Assembly (NCBI GenBank): GCA_041744735.1
Contig: JBGTKH010000353.1
Coordinates: 1 to 16,986, forward strand
Length of the DNA: 16,986 nucleotides
Source of the DNA: JBGTKH01 sp041744735
GTDB taxonomy: Bacteria > Planctomycetota > Planctomycetia > Pirellulales > Pirellulaceae
Reading direction: 5' to 3'
This document shows, in pieces, positions 6,982 to 14,312 of the stretch. Numbering within the stretch: position 1 is the stretch's first letter; each line of letters begins with the position of its first letter. The notes below the pieces were generated by a model, which was not told where the DNA came from, ran no database searches, and saw only the letters and a list, made by a program, of their open reading frames with translations. Made by a program: the position numbers and the translations under genes.

Positions 6982-8247
6982 ATGAACCAGCTCCAGGACA
7001 AGCAAGCGCAGCGGTCGCCGCTGATCGTCGGCATCGACTGGGCCGACTGCAAACACGATCTGACCATCGTCGACGGTCGGCACGTCGAGCATCTTCAGGT
7101 GGATGCCGATCCCTACGCCGTGGAAGAGGTCATCGCCCAACTGCTGGCCCGCGCCGCCGGGCGAAAGATCGCCGTGTGTTTGGAAAAGGGACGCGTGCGC
7201 ATCATCTATCACCTGATGCACCGCGAAGACTTCGTGCTCTATCCCGTGGCTCCCAAGCAGGTCGCACGCTACCGGGAGAGTTTCGTCAGCTCGTCGGCCA
7301 AGGACGACCGCGGCGATTCGGCCTACCTGGCCCGCTTGCTGCAAGAGCGCATCGACGACCTGAAGCCGCTGCGGCCGGACGATCCGCTGACCCGCAGGCT
7401 CGCGCTGTTGTGCGAGTACCGACGCGTCTTGGTCAACGAGAAAACCCGCCTCATCCAGCAACTGACGGCCAAACTCAAAGTCTATCATCCGCTGCCGCTG
7501 CTGTTGCCGGGAAAGGTCGGCACGCCGCTGATCCTGGAATTCGTGCGGCGGTTCCCCGACCCGCGGAAAGCCCAAAAGGCACACCAGCTGACCCTGGAGA
7601 AGCTCTTTGGCCGGCATGGGATCAAAAACGAAGAGCGCGTCGCCCAACTGATCGACCAGGTGCGATCGACACCGCTGGTGACCCGCGATGCGGCGCTGAT
7701 CGAGCCCACGCTGATCCTGGTCCGGGCCTTGCTCGCGCAACTGAAGTACCTCGACAAAGCGATCGCCGAGTACGAGCAAGAGATTCTCTGCGCGATGAAC
7801 CGCCATCCGGATGCGGAGTTGTTTCGCGCGTTGCCCGGCGCCGGAGCGGCCTTGGCGCCGCGCTTGCTCACGTTGTACGGTTCGGATCGCGAGCGTTACG
7901 AACACGCCGAAGAGGTCGCCAACGGCACGGGCATCGCTCCGGTAACGGTGCAGAGCGGCAAGAAGCGTCACGTGACGCGCCGCCGCGCGTGTCCCAAGTT
8001 CCTGCTGCAAACGTTTCACGAGTTCGCTCGCTGCGCGTCGCTGTATTGCCCCTGGAGCGGAGCCTACTACCGCTGGCAACGCAGCCAGGGAGTCGCCCAT
8101 CACGCCGCGCTCCGCAAACTCGCCACCCGCTGGAACCGCATCCTCTTCCGCATGTGGAAAACCTCCACGCCCTACGATCCCGATCGATACCTGAACGCCA
8201 TGAAAGCCAAAAATCACCCGCTCCTCGAATTCCTGATCACCCAATAG
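6982..8247 (+). CDS. IS110-family transposase (DEDD recombinase)
   Basis: A 421-residue recombinase. The N-terminal RuvC-like domain starts IVGIDWAD with catalytic D19, followed by E68 in CLEKG and the pair D109/D112 in KDDRGDSAYLA. This gives the DEDD set that defines the family. A helical linker (about 125-270) leads to the C-terminal transposase_20 domain with ALPGAG (about 284-289) and GIAPVTVQSGKK, where S325 corresponds to the conserved serine nucleophile. The C-terminus (HAALRKLATRWNRILFRMWK) is typical of the family. AAGGAT lies at good spacing before the ATG. Long open frames on the opposite strand (6778-8244) and in another frame (7176-8354) are shadows of this GC-rich gene. All catalytic residues are present, so the enzyme may be active. 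The protein probably works with the RNA encoded in the leader. Confidence 0.93.
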   Translation: MNQLQDKQAQRSPLIVGIDWADCKHDLTIVDGRHVEHLQVDADPYAVEEVIAQLLARAAGRKIAVCLEKGRVRIIYHLMHREDFVLYPVAPKQVARYRESFVSSSAKDDRGDSAYLARLLQERIDDLKPLRPDDPLTRRLALLCEYRRVLVNEKTRLIQQLTAKLKVYHPLPLLLPGKVGTPLILEFVRRFPDPRKAQKAHQLTLEKLFGRHGIKNEERVAQLIDQVRSTPLVTRDAALIEPTLILVRALLAQLKYLDKAIAEYEQEILCAMNRHPDAELFRALPGAGAALAPRLLTLYGSDRERYEHAEEVANGTGIAPVTVQSGKKRHVTRRRACPKFLLQTFHEFARCASLYCPWSGAYYRWQRSQGVAHHAALRKLATRWNRILFRMWKTSTPYDPDRYLNAMKAKNHPLLEFLITQ

Positions 8248-8327
8248 AAAAATCTACAAACCACCACTTGCCAACAGCTCAGATGTCTGGAAGCTTACGC
8301 CACGTAGCTGGCCGACCCCAAAATGAA

Positions 8328-8343
8328 GCTTTGACAAAGCACT
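8328..8343. repeat. Right terminal inverted repeat of the IS110-family element
   Basis: GCTTTGACAAAGCACT is the exact reverse complement of 6572-6587 and is followed by CT (8344-8345). Confidence 0.75.
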
Positions 8344-8441
8344 CTTTGCGGTGAATCGTCACGTCGGGGGCGGCGGTGAAGCCCAGCCGCACACAATTCC
8401 CGCGGACTTCCAAGACGGTGACCTCGAAACTTAAGCGAGCA

Positions 8442-9011
8442 TTACTGGACTGTTCTCCCAGCGGACTTCATGGCCACCGCCACTACGCTCGGATCGGCAG
8501 GATCTTTAAGCAGTGACTGTGCCCCCCGCGGATCGATGATTTGACGAATCCGCAAAGCTAACCGAGTCATGTTGACTGGCTTTATCAGACAATCCTCGAC
8601 ATTAAACTCCAGCGACCGCAGTACGGCACCTTCGTCGCGACCGCCCACGATCAGAATCACCGGAACCGGTGGCACGGCGCCGTCCAGAAACATTCGGCTC
8701 AGCACGCCATCGCCGCCGCCCCATGGCAAAGCCGGCTCCAGGACCAGCACATCAGGATGAAACTTCGACAACAGCAGCATGCAGTCCAAGCCATTGGTCG
8801 TGGTCAGGACCGCAAATCCTTCGCACGACAGGTGGCCGTCGTAGGTTGCCAAGGCCGAGGTGTCCGGGTCAGCGATCAGTACTCGAATCGCCATCGTCTG
8901 TTTCTTCCGATCCGCCTTCGGAACCGGCGATTGGGGTGATGTTGCTCTTGCGTGATCCTCAATGGACGATTCGCGGGCATTCGACAGGCTCGTTCCTTCG
9001 CTGGCCGACAT
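8442..9011 (-). CDS. Stand-alone degenerate receiver (REC) domain protein
   Basis: This 189-residue protein has a receiver fold at about residues 42-160. The acidic pair is present (D48, D50 in VLIADPD) and so is the conserved lysine (K144 in LIKP). The phospho-acceptor aspartate is replaced by glutamate (E92 in VLVLEPALP), and the conserved Thr/Ser at the end of strand 4 is valine (V122 in VILIVGG). It is therefore unlikely to be phosphorylated normally; glutamate may mimic the active state. There is no output domain, and the C-terminal 30 residues have no recognisable motif. Two starts are plausible. ATG 9011 has AAGGA upstream and adds a Ser/Pro/Lys-rich 39-residue tail. ATG 8894 has GGAAG upstream and begins right at the receiver. 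The gene may act with the kinase encoded divergently at 9512. Its stop lies 7 bases from the reconstructed end of the VanZ-like gene. Confidence 0.8.
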   Translation of the reverse strand: MSASEGTSLSNARESSIEDHARATSPQSPVPKADRKKQTMAIRVLIADPDTSALATYDGHLSCEGFAVLTTTNGLDCMLLLSKFHPDVLVLEPALPWGGGDGVLSRMFLDGAVPPVPVILIVGGRDEGAVLRSLEFNVEDCLIKPVNMTRLALRIRQIIDPRGAQSLLKDPADPSVVAVAMKSAGRTVQ

Positions 9012-9169
9012 CGATGTCTTTTCCTTATGTACTTAAACTGACTTGGATTCGCAATCTCCCAGACTTTTGAATTTATGCCTTGGGCGGAGTGATTTTAAGC
9101 CGTGAAAACACGGAATGCATTGTGTGAGATTCAACCACAAGCCGCGCAAGGTTGGTGCTGATACCGTTT

Positions 9170-9239
9170 GTAGGTTGGACGCCCTCGTCCGACCAGGAAC
9201 GAGCGTGGAACATCGGACGGACGAGTGCGCCCATCCTAC
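9170..9239. repeat. Imperfect 25-bp inverted repeat of the GTAGGTTGG family
   Basis: Arms at 9170-9194 and 9215-9239 pair at 21 of 25 positions. The left arm begins TTGTAGGTTGGAC, as does the perfect hairpin at 53-107. The imperfect pairing suggests an older or decaying copy. Confidence 0.65.
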
Positions 9240-9407
9240 GAATGCGTCAAGCGTTTCACCACCGGCGAGTTGGGGCAGTATGAACGGCCGGACAGTTCTT
9301 GTACGATAACTAGATCGATGCTGCGGCGGTCCTCACAAACCGAGTGTGCGGACTGTTCCGTTAACGCCCAACATTAGCCGCCGCCGCGCGAGCGGCTTGT
9401 TGATTTA

Positions 9408-9463
9408 GTAACCCGAAGCGTTAGCGAGGCGTTTTCTCCGCCCTCGCTAACGCTTCGGGTTAC
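9408..9463. repeat. Perfect 22-bp inverted repeat (CGCTAACGCTTCGGG family)
   Basis: Arms at 9408-9429 and 9442-9463 are exact complements around a 12-base loop. The right arm with its flank (9447-9470) is identical over 24 bases to 277-300, the copy that carries the 125-bp palindromic insertion. The hairpin ends about 50 bases before the kinase start codon. Confidence 0.85.
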
Positions 9464-9511
9464 GATGCACGCTCCACGTTCTCGAACAATCCAATCTTGC
9501 GGGATTCCGAC

Positions 9512-12500
9512 ATGGCGAAGAGAACGCAGCCCAAGGCCGCCGCTGGGACCAAGTCCACACGGCGCACGTCAGATCGAGCCCCGCAAGATCCGGCGGGTCC
9601 GCCAGGCCCGTCCGAACCGGACGTGGCCGAGCCCCGCGAACTCGATCACCGCAAGCGCGCCGATTTCGCGATCGTCGGCATGGGCGCATCAGCGGGCGGT
9701 TTGGACGCCTTCAAGAAATTCCTGGAAGCGATGCCGCCCGACGGCGGCATGGCGTTCGTGCTCGTACAGCATCTCGATCCGACGCACGAAAGCATGATGG
9801 TCGAACTTTTGGCGCGGCACACGGAGATGACGGTGGTCGAAGTCGCCGACAAGATGCGGGTCGAGCCAAATCACGTATACATGATTCCGCCGAACAAATA
9901 CATGGCGATTCAGGACGGAGTGCTGCGCCTGACCGAACCGGTGCTCCGGCGCGGGATACGAGTGCCGATCGATTTCTTTATGCGCTCGCTGGCCGATGAC
10001 CAGCACGAGCGTGCGATCTGCGTGGTTCTTTCGGGCACTGGCACGGAAGGCACGCTGGGCCTGAAGGCCGTTAAGGCCAACGGCGGCATGACCATGGTCC
10101 AGGCTCCCGAGACGGCGCACTACGATCCGATGCCGCGCAGCGCCATCGCCACCGGCGTGGTGGATTATGTGCTGCCGGTGGACCAAATGCCCGCGATGAT
10201 GATGCGGTACGCGAAGCACTGGTACATCAATGGCACCCAGACGCCCAGCGTGCCGCAAGAAAAGGCTCCCGATGCGTTGAAGAACATTCTGGCGCTGCTG
10301 CGCACGCGGACGGGCTACGACTTCCGTTGCTACAAGAAGTCGACGTTGCATCGCCGTGTGGCCCGCCGCATGGGCCTGAACCACATCGAGCACGAATCGT
10401 CCTACTTGAGCTTCTTGCGGGACAACGCTGACGAGGTGCAACAGTTATTCAAGGACATGCTGATCGGCGTGACGGGTTTTTTCCGCGAGCCGGAAGCCTT
10501 TGAAGTCCTGGAGCACGAGGTAATTCCGAAAATCTGCGCCGACCGAGGCTCCGACGATGCGGTGCGCATCTGGGTGGCCGGCTGTTCGACGGGCGAAGAA
10601 GCCTATTCGCTGGCCATGCTGTTGTTGGAGCACTTGTCCGCGATCAACAAGACTTGCGATATTCAAATCTTCGCCTCGGACATCGACCAAGACTCGCTAG
10701 ATTACGCGCGTGCCGGCATGTATCCCAAGAGCATCGCGGCCGACGTGCCGCCCGAACGGCTGCAGCGGTTCTTCACGAAAGTCGACGAGCACAGTTACCA
10801 CGTCAGCAAACAGGTCCGCGAAACGGTGGTCTTCGCCTTGCAGAATCTGATCAGCGACCCGCCGTTTTCGAAGCTCGACCTGATTGCTTGCCGGAATCTG
10901 CTGATCTATCTCGAAACGGACGTGCAACAACGAGTGATCGCGCTGTTTCACTTCGCCCTGAACGACGGCGGTTATTTGTTTTTGGGCAATTCCGAATCGG
11001 TCGGTCAGCAGGACGGCCTGTACCAGCCGGTCTCGAAAAAGTGGCATGTGTTTCGCAAGCTGGGCCCCACGCGGCGGAACCTGCTCAGCATTCCGATCAT
11101 CGACCGCGGCGACACGGGCGAGGAAATCGAACCCACGTTTGCACCGCTGCTGCCGCGTCCCACCGGCTTAGCGCAACTGGCCCAACAACTGTTGCTGCGG
11201 GAATACGTGCCGGCCTCGGTGTTGATCAACCGCAAGTGCGAGGTGTTGTACTTCTACGGCCCCACCAGCCAATACCTGGATTTGCCCATTGGCGAACCGA
11301 CGTTGGACTTGCTGACCATGTCCCGCGAAGGCTTGCGTACCAAGTTGCGGGCCGCCATTCACAAAGCCGACAGAGAGAACCAGCGCGTCAACGTCGTCGG
11401 CCTGCGCGTGAAACGCAATGGAACCTGGCACGCGGTGTGCCTGAAAGTCGTCCCCTTGCGCGCGCCGAAAGACGCCGACGGTTTGCTGATGGTCACGTTC
11501 GAGGACGAGGACAGCGGTGAAACATCGCTCGCCGCGCCGGCCGCCGCCGGAATCGAGCCGGAAGATGCACTCGTGCAGCACCTGGAACAGGAATTAAAGG
11601 TCACCAAGGAGGATCTGCAAAGCACGATCGAAGAGTTGGAGACTTCCAACGAGGAGCTCAAGGCCTCCAACGAAGAAGTCATGTCGATGAACGAGGAGCT
11701 GCAGTCGACCAACGAAGAACTGGAAACCTCGAAGGAAGAATTGCAGTCCCTGAATGAAGAGTTGACGACCGTCAACAGCCAGCTCCAGGAAAAGGTGGAA
11801 GAATTGGAAGCCGCCACCAACGACCTGTCCAATTTGCTGGCCAGCAGCGACGTGGCCACGATCTTCCTGGACCGGCAGTTCTGTATCAAGCGGTTTACGC
11901 CGGCGACCGCGAAGTTGATCCGCCTGCTGCCTTCGGACATCGGCCGGCCGATGAGCGATTTCGCGCAAAAGTTCTCTGACGAGCACTTGCTGGATGACGT
12001 CCAAACCGTGCTGCGCGATCTGACGCCCATCCAGCGCGAAGTGCCGACGCTCGACCATCACTGGTACATCCGCCGCGTGATGCCCTATCGCACCGACGAT
12101 AGCCGCATCGACGGCGTGGTGATCACATTTACCGACGTCACCATTCGCAAGGAATCGGAAGAACAACTGAAGGGTGTGAATGAAGAACTCGAACAACAGG
12201 TCGCCGATCGGACGCGGCTGCTGGGCCTGCTGCACGAGATCACGACCAGCGCCAATGAGGCGGAATCGATCGATGCGGCCTTTCGCAGCGCGCTGGAAAT
12301 CATTTGCCGTTCCACCCCGTGGAAGCTGGGCCATGCCTTCCGCATGAACGGCGCCACCGACGACGGGCAATCCGCCGGCACCTGGTATGTCGCTCAAGGT
12401 GCCAAGTTCAAGCGGTTCATCGACATGACGCGCCAGACGCCGCTCCACATGAGCGCCGCCGTGATGGAGGGCGTCCGCCTGTCGGGCCGGCCCTATTACA

Positions 12501-13348
12501 GCAAGGATATCCGCGACGACAAAGCCTGGACGCGCCATAAACACGGTGACTTGGGCATCCGCGGCAGTGTCATCTTTCCCATCCGGGCCGAAGGCCGCGT
12601 GGCGGCCATGTTGGAAATTTACTCGGACCAACCCGTGGAACCCGACGCGCTCACGCTGGCCGTGCTGGAAAGCGCCGGCTTGCAGCTCGGCTATGTCATC
12701 GAACGCAAATTCTTCGAGCAGCAGATCGCCGACCTGACCGAGAGCGAACAGCGGCGCTTGGGACAAGAATTGCACGACGGCCTGGGCCAGCAAGTGACCG
12801 GCATCAGCATGATCACCGCCACGTTGCTCTCGAAGATGGAAGGGGAATCATCGCCGCACACGCCGACCGTTAGTAAGCTGGCCGCGAGCATCGAGCAAGC
12901 CAAGGCCCAGGTCCGCGCCATCTCGAAGGGACTGATGCCCGTGGAAATAGATGCTCACGGCCTCATGGCGGCGCTGGAACATTTGGCCGAATCCACGCGG
13001 ACCTTGTACGGGGTGGATTGCACCTTCGATTGCCGGCAGACGGTGCCGCTGGACGACACCTTCAAGGCCCGCCACCTGTACCGAATCGCGCAAGAGGCCG
13101 TACACAACGCCGTCAAGCATGGCCATCCGCAGCTCGTCGACCTTGCGCTGGCCAGGGACCATGACCGACTGACGCTAACCGTCCGTGACGACGGCGCTGG
13201 CATCGCGTCCGAAGCCATCGCCCGTCCAACCTCGGGCCACGGGCTGCGCATCATGCGGTATCGCGCCACGCTCATCGGCGCCACGCTGACGGTCCAGGCA
13301 TTGCCTACAGGCGGAACGCTAGTGGAATGTAAATTGCCGATAGACTAA
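9512..13348 (+). CDS. CheB-CheR-PAS-coiled coil-PAS-GAF-HisKA_3 histidine kinase fusion
   Basis: A 1278-residue sensor protein. A basic, Pro-rich tail (1-50) leads to a CheB-like methylesterase domain (about 52-235) with S60 in GASAGG and H87 in QHLDPTH. The expected catalytic aspartate is glutamate (E179 in SGTGTEGTLG). A CheR-like methyltransferase follows (about 255-515), with TGFFRE (about 320-325), the SAM-binding VAGCSTGEEAYSLAM (about 353-367) and ACRNLLIYL (about 458). Next are a PAS-like region (555-665), a long coiled coil of repeating EEL units (690-770), a second PAS (775-885), a GAF-like domain (905-1060), HisKA_3 with phospho-acceptor H1088 in QELHDGLGQQ, and HATPase_c with N-box EAVHNAVKHG and DDGAG. 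There are no membrane segments, so it is cytoplasmic. The frame opens at a TTG (9497); I prefer the ATG at 9512. The two downstream LuxR-type regulators are its likely partners. Confidence 0.93.
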   Translation: MAKRTQPKAAAGTKSTRRTSDRAPQDPAGPPGPSEPDVAEPRELDHRKRADFAIVGMGASAGGLDAFKKFLEAMPPDGGMAFVLVQHLDPTHESMMVELLARHTEMTVVEVADKMRVEPNHVYMIPPNKYMAIQDGVLRLTEPVLRRGIRVPIDFFMRSLADDQHERAICVVLSGTGTEGTLGLKAVKANGGMTMVQAPETAHYDPMPRSAIATGVVDYVLPVDQMPAMMMRYAKHWYINGTQTPSVPQEKAPDALKNILALLRTRTGYDFRCYKKSTLHRRVARRMGLNHIEHESSYLSFLRDNADEVQQLFKDMLIGVTGFFREPEAFEVLEHEVIPKICADRGSDDAVRIWVAGCSTGEEAYSLAMLLLEHLSAINKTCDIQIFASDIDQDSLDYARAGMYPKSIAADVPPERLQRFFTKVDEHSYHVSKQVRETVVFALQNLISDPPFSKLDLIACRNLLIYLETDVQQRVIALFHFALNDGGYLFLGNSESVGQQDGLYQPVSKKWHVFRKLGPTRRNLLSIPIIDRGDTGEEIEPTFAPLLPRPTGLAQLAQQLLLREYVPASVLINRKCEVLYFYGPTSQYLDLPIGEPTLDLLTMSREGLRTKLRAAIHKADRENQRVNVVGLRVKRNGTWHAVCLKVVPLRAPKDADGLLMVTFEDEDSGETSLAAPAAAGIEPEDALVQHLEQELKVTKEDLQSTIEELETSNEELKASNEEVMSMNEELQSTNEELETSKEELQSLNEELTTVNSQLQEKVEELEAATNDLSNLLASSDVATIFLDRQFCIKRFTPATAKLIRLLPSDIGRPMSDFAQKFSDEHLLDDVQTVLRDLTPIQREVPTLDHHWYIRRVMPYRTDDSRIDGVVITFTDVTIRKESEEQLKGVNEELEQQVADRTRLLGLLHEITTSANEAESIDAAFRSALEIICRSTPWKLGHAFRMNGATDDGQSAGTWYVAQGAKFKRFIDMTRQTPLHMSAAVMEGVRLSGRPYYSKDIRDDKAWTRHKHGDLGIRGSVIFPIRAEGRVAAMLEIYSDQPVEPDALTLAVLESAGLQLGYVIERKFFEQQIADLTESEQRRLGQELHDGLGQQVTGISMITATLLSKMEGESSPHTPTVSKLAASIEQAKAQVRAISKGLMPVEIDAHGLMAALEHLAESTRTLYGVDCTFDCRQTVPLDDTFKARHLYRIAQEAVHNAVKHGHPQLVDLALARDHDRLTLTVRDDGAGIASEAIARPTSGHGLRIMRYRATLIGATLTVQALPTGGTLVECKLPID

Positions 13349-13379
13349 GGACGAAGGACGAAGGACGAAGGATGAAGGA
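13347..13379 (+). repeat. Tandem AAGGACG heptamers after the kinase stop
   Basis: Three exact AAGGACG units (13347-13367), one AAGGATG and a partial AAGGA follow in tandem, beginning inside the TAA stop codon of the kinase. The purine-rich units resemble Shine-Dalgarno sequences, but no start codon follows at suitable distance. Confidence 0.8.
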
Positions 13380-13381
13380 AG

Positions 13382-13440
13382 GACCTCCTCCCCATCACCT
13401 CACCTCCACACCTCCACACCTCCTCACCTCCAAAATGGAG
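13382..13440 (+). promoter_or_regulatory. Anti-Shine-Dalgarno-like tract and hairpin over the regulator's ribosome site
   Basis: Positions 13382-13431 contain repeated ACCTCC/CACCTCC units, the sequence of the 16S rRNA 3' end. The next gene's probable ribosome site GGAG (13437-13440) is in a small hairpin, CTCCA (13428-13432) with TGGAG (13436-13440) around AAA, 7 bases before the ATG at 13448. The upstream CTCC units could compete for the same site. Inference: control of translation of the first response regulator, or simply low-complexity repeat DNA. Confidence 0.35.
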
Positions 13441-13447
13441 TCAGGTT

Positions 13448-14143
13448 ATGAACGCCACCACCAAACGCGAACCGGAGCAGCGAGGCTTGTCAGCCGCGCG
13501 TGCTACGCGCGTGATCATCGTCGACGACCATGAATTGCTGCGGCAAGGTTTGACCGAGCTGCTGGAGAACGAGCCCGACATTGTTGTCTGCGGCCAGGCA
13601 GCCGGAGAAGCCGAGGCGATGCTGTTGGTGCGCACCATGAATCCCCTCGTGGTGATCGTCGATCTGTCGCTCAAGGACGGCAACGGCATCAATGTGATTA
13701 AGCGCATCGCATCCAGTTATCCCCATGTGAAGTCGATTGTGTCGTCGATGTACGACGACGCGCTGTACGCCGAACGAGCCCTGCGCGCAGGAGCCGCCGG
13801 TTACGTGAACAAGCAGCAACCGGCCCGCACCATCATTGATGCCCTGCGCCAAGTGCTCGACGGCGGCCTCTACTTCAGCCCGAACATCACCGACCGCGTG
13901 CTGCGCCGGGCGGCTGGCGAGAAACTGTCGCAGCAGTCGCCCCTCGAAACGCTCTCCAATCGTGAACTGGAGGTCTTTCAGCGCATCGGCCAAGGCCAAA
14001 CCACACGGCAGATCGCCCAACAATTACACCTCAGCCCACGCACGGTCGAAACCTATAGAGAACGGCTGAAAACCAAACTAAAGTGCGAGAACGCATCCGA
14101 ATTGAATCGCCAAGCCGTGCGATGGGCGCTGGAAGAACGTTGA
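13448..14143 (+). CDS. NarL/FixJ-family response regulator (first of tandem pair)
   Basis: This 231-residue protein is a DNA-binding response regulator. The receiver domain (about 20-135) has the acidic pair in VIIVDDHELL, phospho-acceptor D72 in VIVDLSLKDGNG, a serine in the Thr/Ser position (SIVSSMYD) and the conserved lysine in GYVNKQ. A LuxR-type helix-turn-helix follows (about 165-228): LSNRELEVFQRIGQG, then TRQIAQQLHLSPRTVETYRERLK. It starts 99 bases after the kinase stop, with GGAG 7 bases before the ATG. HisKA_3 kinases typically pair with this regulator class, so the fusion kinase is the likely phosphodonor. Target promoters are unknown. It is closely related to the next regulator (14313-15011), suggesting local duplication. 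Confidence 0.93.
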   Translation: MNATTKREPEQRGLSAARATRVIIVDDHELLRQGLTELLENEPDIVVCGQAAGEAEAMLLVRTMNPLVVIVDLSLKDGNGINVIKRIASSYPHVKSIVSSMYDDALYAERALRAGAAGYVNKQQPARTIIDALRQVLDGGLYFSPNITDRVLRRAAGEKLSQQSPLETLSNRELEVFQRIGQGQTTRQIAQQLHLSPRTVETYRERLKTKLKCENASELNRQAVRWALEER

Positions 14144-14312
14144 GCAATCTCCGAACCGCTTGCTATGCAATCGATTGGCACGGCATTCGCTTTGAGCCCC
14201 GATATCCTAAAAGTACGGTCAAACTGGCAGGTCCTAGACGTGCCTAACCTCGGTCACTGAGTCTCCGACATTCTTCGGCCGTGAATGGCGGCCGCGAAGT
14301 GGATGAAAAGCC
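14144..14312 (+). other. Gap between the tandem response regulators
   Basis: These 169 bases hold no credible gene. I see no strong promoter, terminator or repeat. The length would allow independent expression of the second regulator. Confidence 0.5.

Larger units (their letters stand above)
6572..8343 (+). mobile_element. IS110-family insertion sequence, about 1.77 kb
   Basis: The ends are 16-bp perfect inverted repeats, AGTGCTTTGTCAAAGC at 6572-6587 and its complement at 8328-8343. The similarity extends 13 bases further on each side (9 of 13 matching, ending GGGGT). The dinucleotide CT lies directly outside both ends (6570-6571 and 8344-8345), compatible with the short core sequence that IS110-family recombination leaves at both junctions. 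Inside are one transposase gene (6982-8247), about 390 bases of structured leader and about 80 bases of trailer. A long left-end leader fits the IS110 group rather than the IS1111 group, although inverted repeats are more typical of IS1111. No deletion or frameshift is visible, so it may be intact. Confidence 0.75.
9012..9511. other. Intergenic region between divergent signalling genes, with two hairpin repeats
   Basis: About 500 bases without a credible gene separate the receiver protein (minus) from the kinase (plus). It contains two repeat hairpins (9170-9239 and 9408-9463), listed separately. The short open frames at 9115-9309 and 9447-9689 run through repeats or antisense to the kinase start and lack protein-like features. 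I see no promoter with good -35 and -10 elements. Confidence 0.7.

Noticed and set aside
6778..8244. 488-codon open frame on the minus strand
   Set aside because: It is antisense to the transposase, whose catalytic motifs are clear. The Gln/Arg/Val-rich translation is typical of a GC-rich shadow frame.
6572..8345. Guide-to-target matches in the IS110 leader (for example TTTGCG near 6742 versus the right flank)
   Set aside because: The matches are only 5-6 bases and lie within a local hairpin, so chance cannot be excluded; no specific guide is claimed.
7176..8354. 392-codon open frame on the plus strand overlapping the transposase
   Set aside because: Arg/Pro/Ala-rich alternative-frame translation with no motif; it results from the codon bias of the transposase gene.
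10654..11520. 288-codon plus-strand open frame inside the kinase gene
   Set aside because: Arg-rich off-frame reading of the CheR region, with no start signal and no domain.
11630..11820. Tandem DNA repeat within the kinase gene
   Set aside because: The periodic GAAGAA/GAGCTG pattern is explained by the coiled-coil EEL heptad repeats of the protein, common to CheB-CheR-PAS proteins.
11594..12793. 399-codon minus-strand open frame
   Set aside because: Antisense to the PAS, coiled-coil and GAF part of the kinase. The repeated FF/LQ pattern mirrors the EEL coiled-coil repeats of the real gene.
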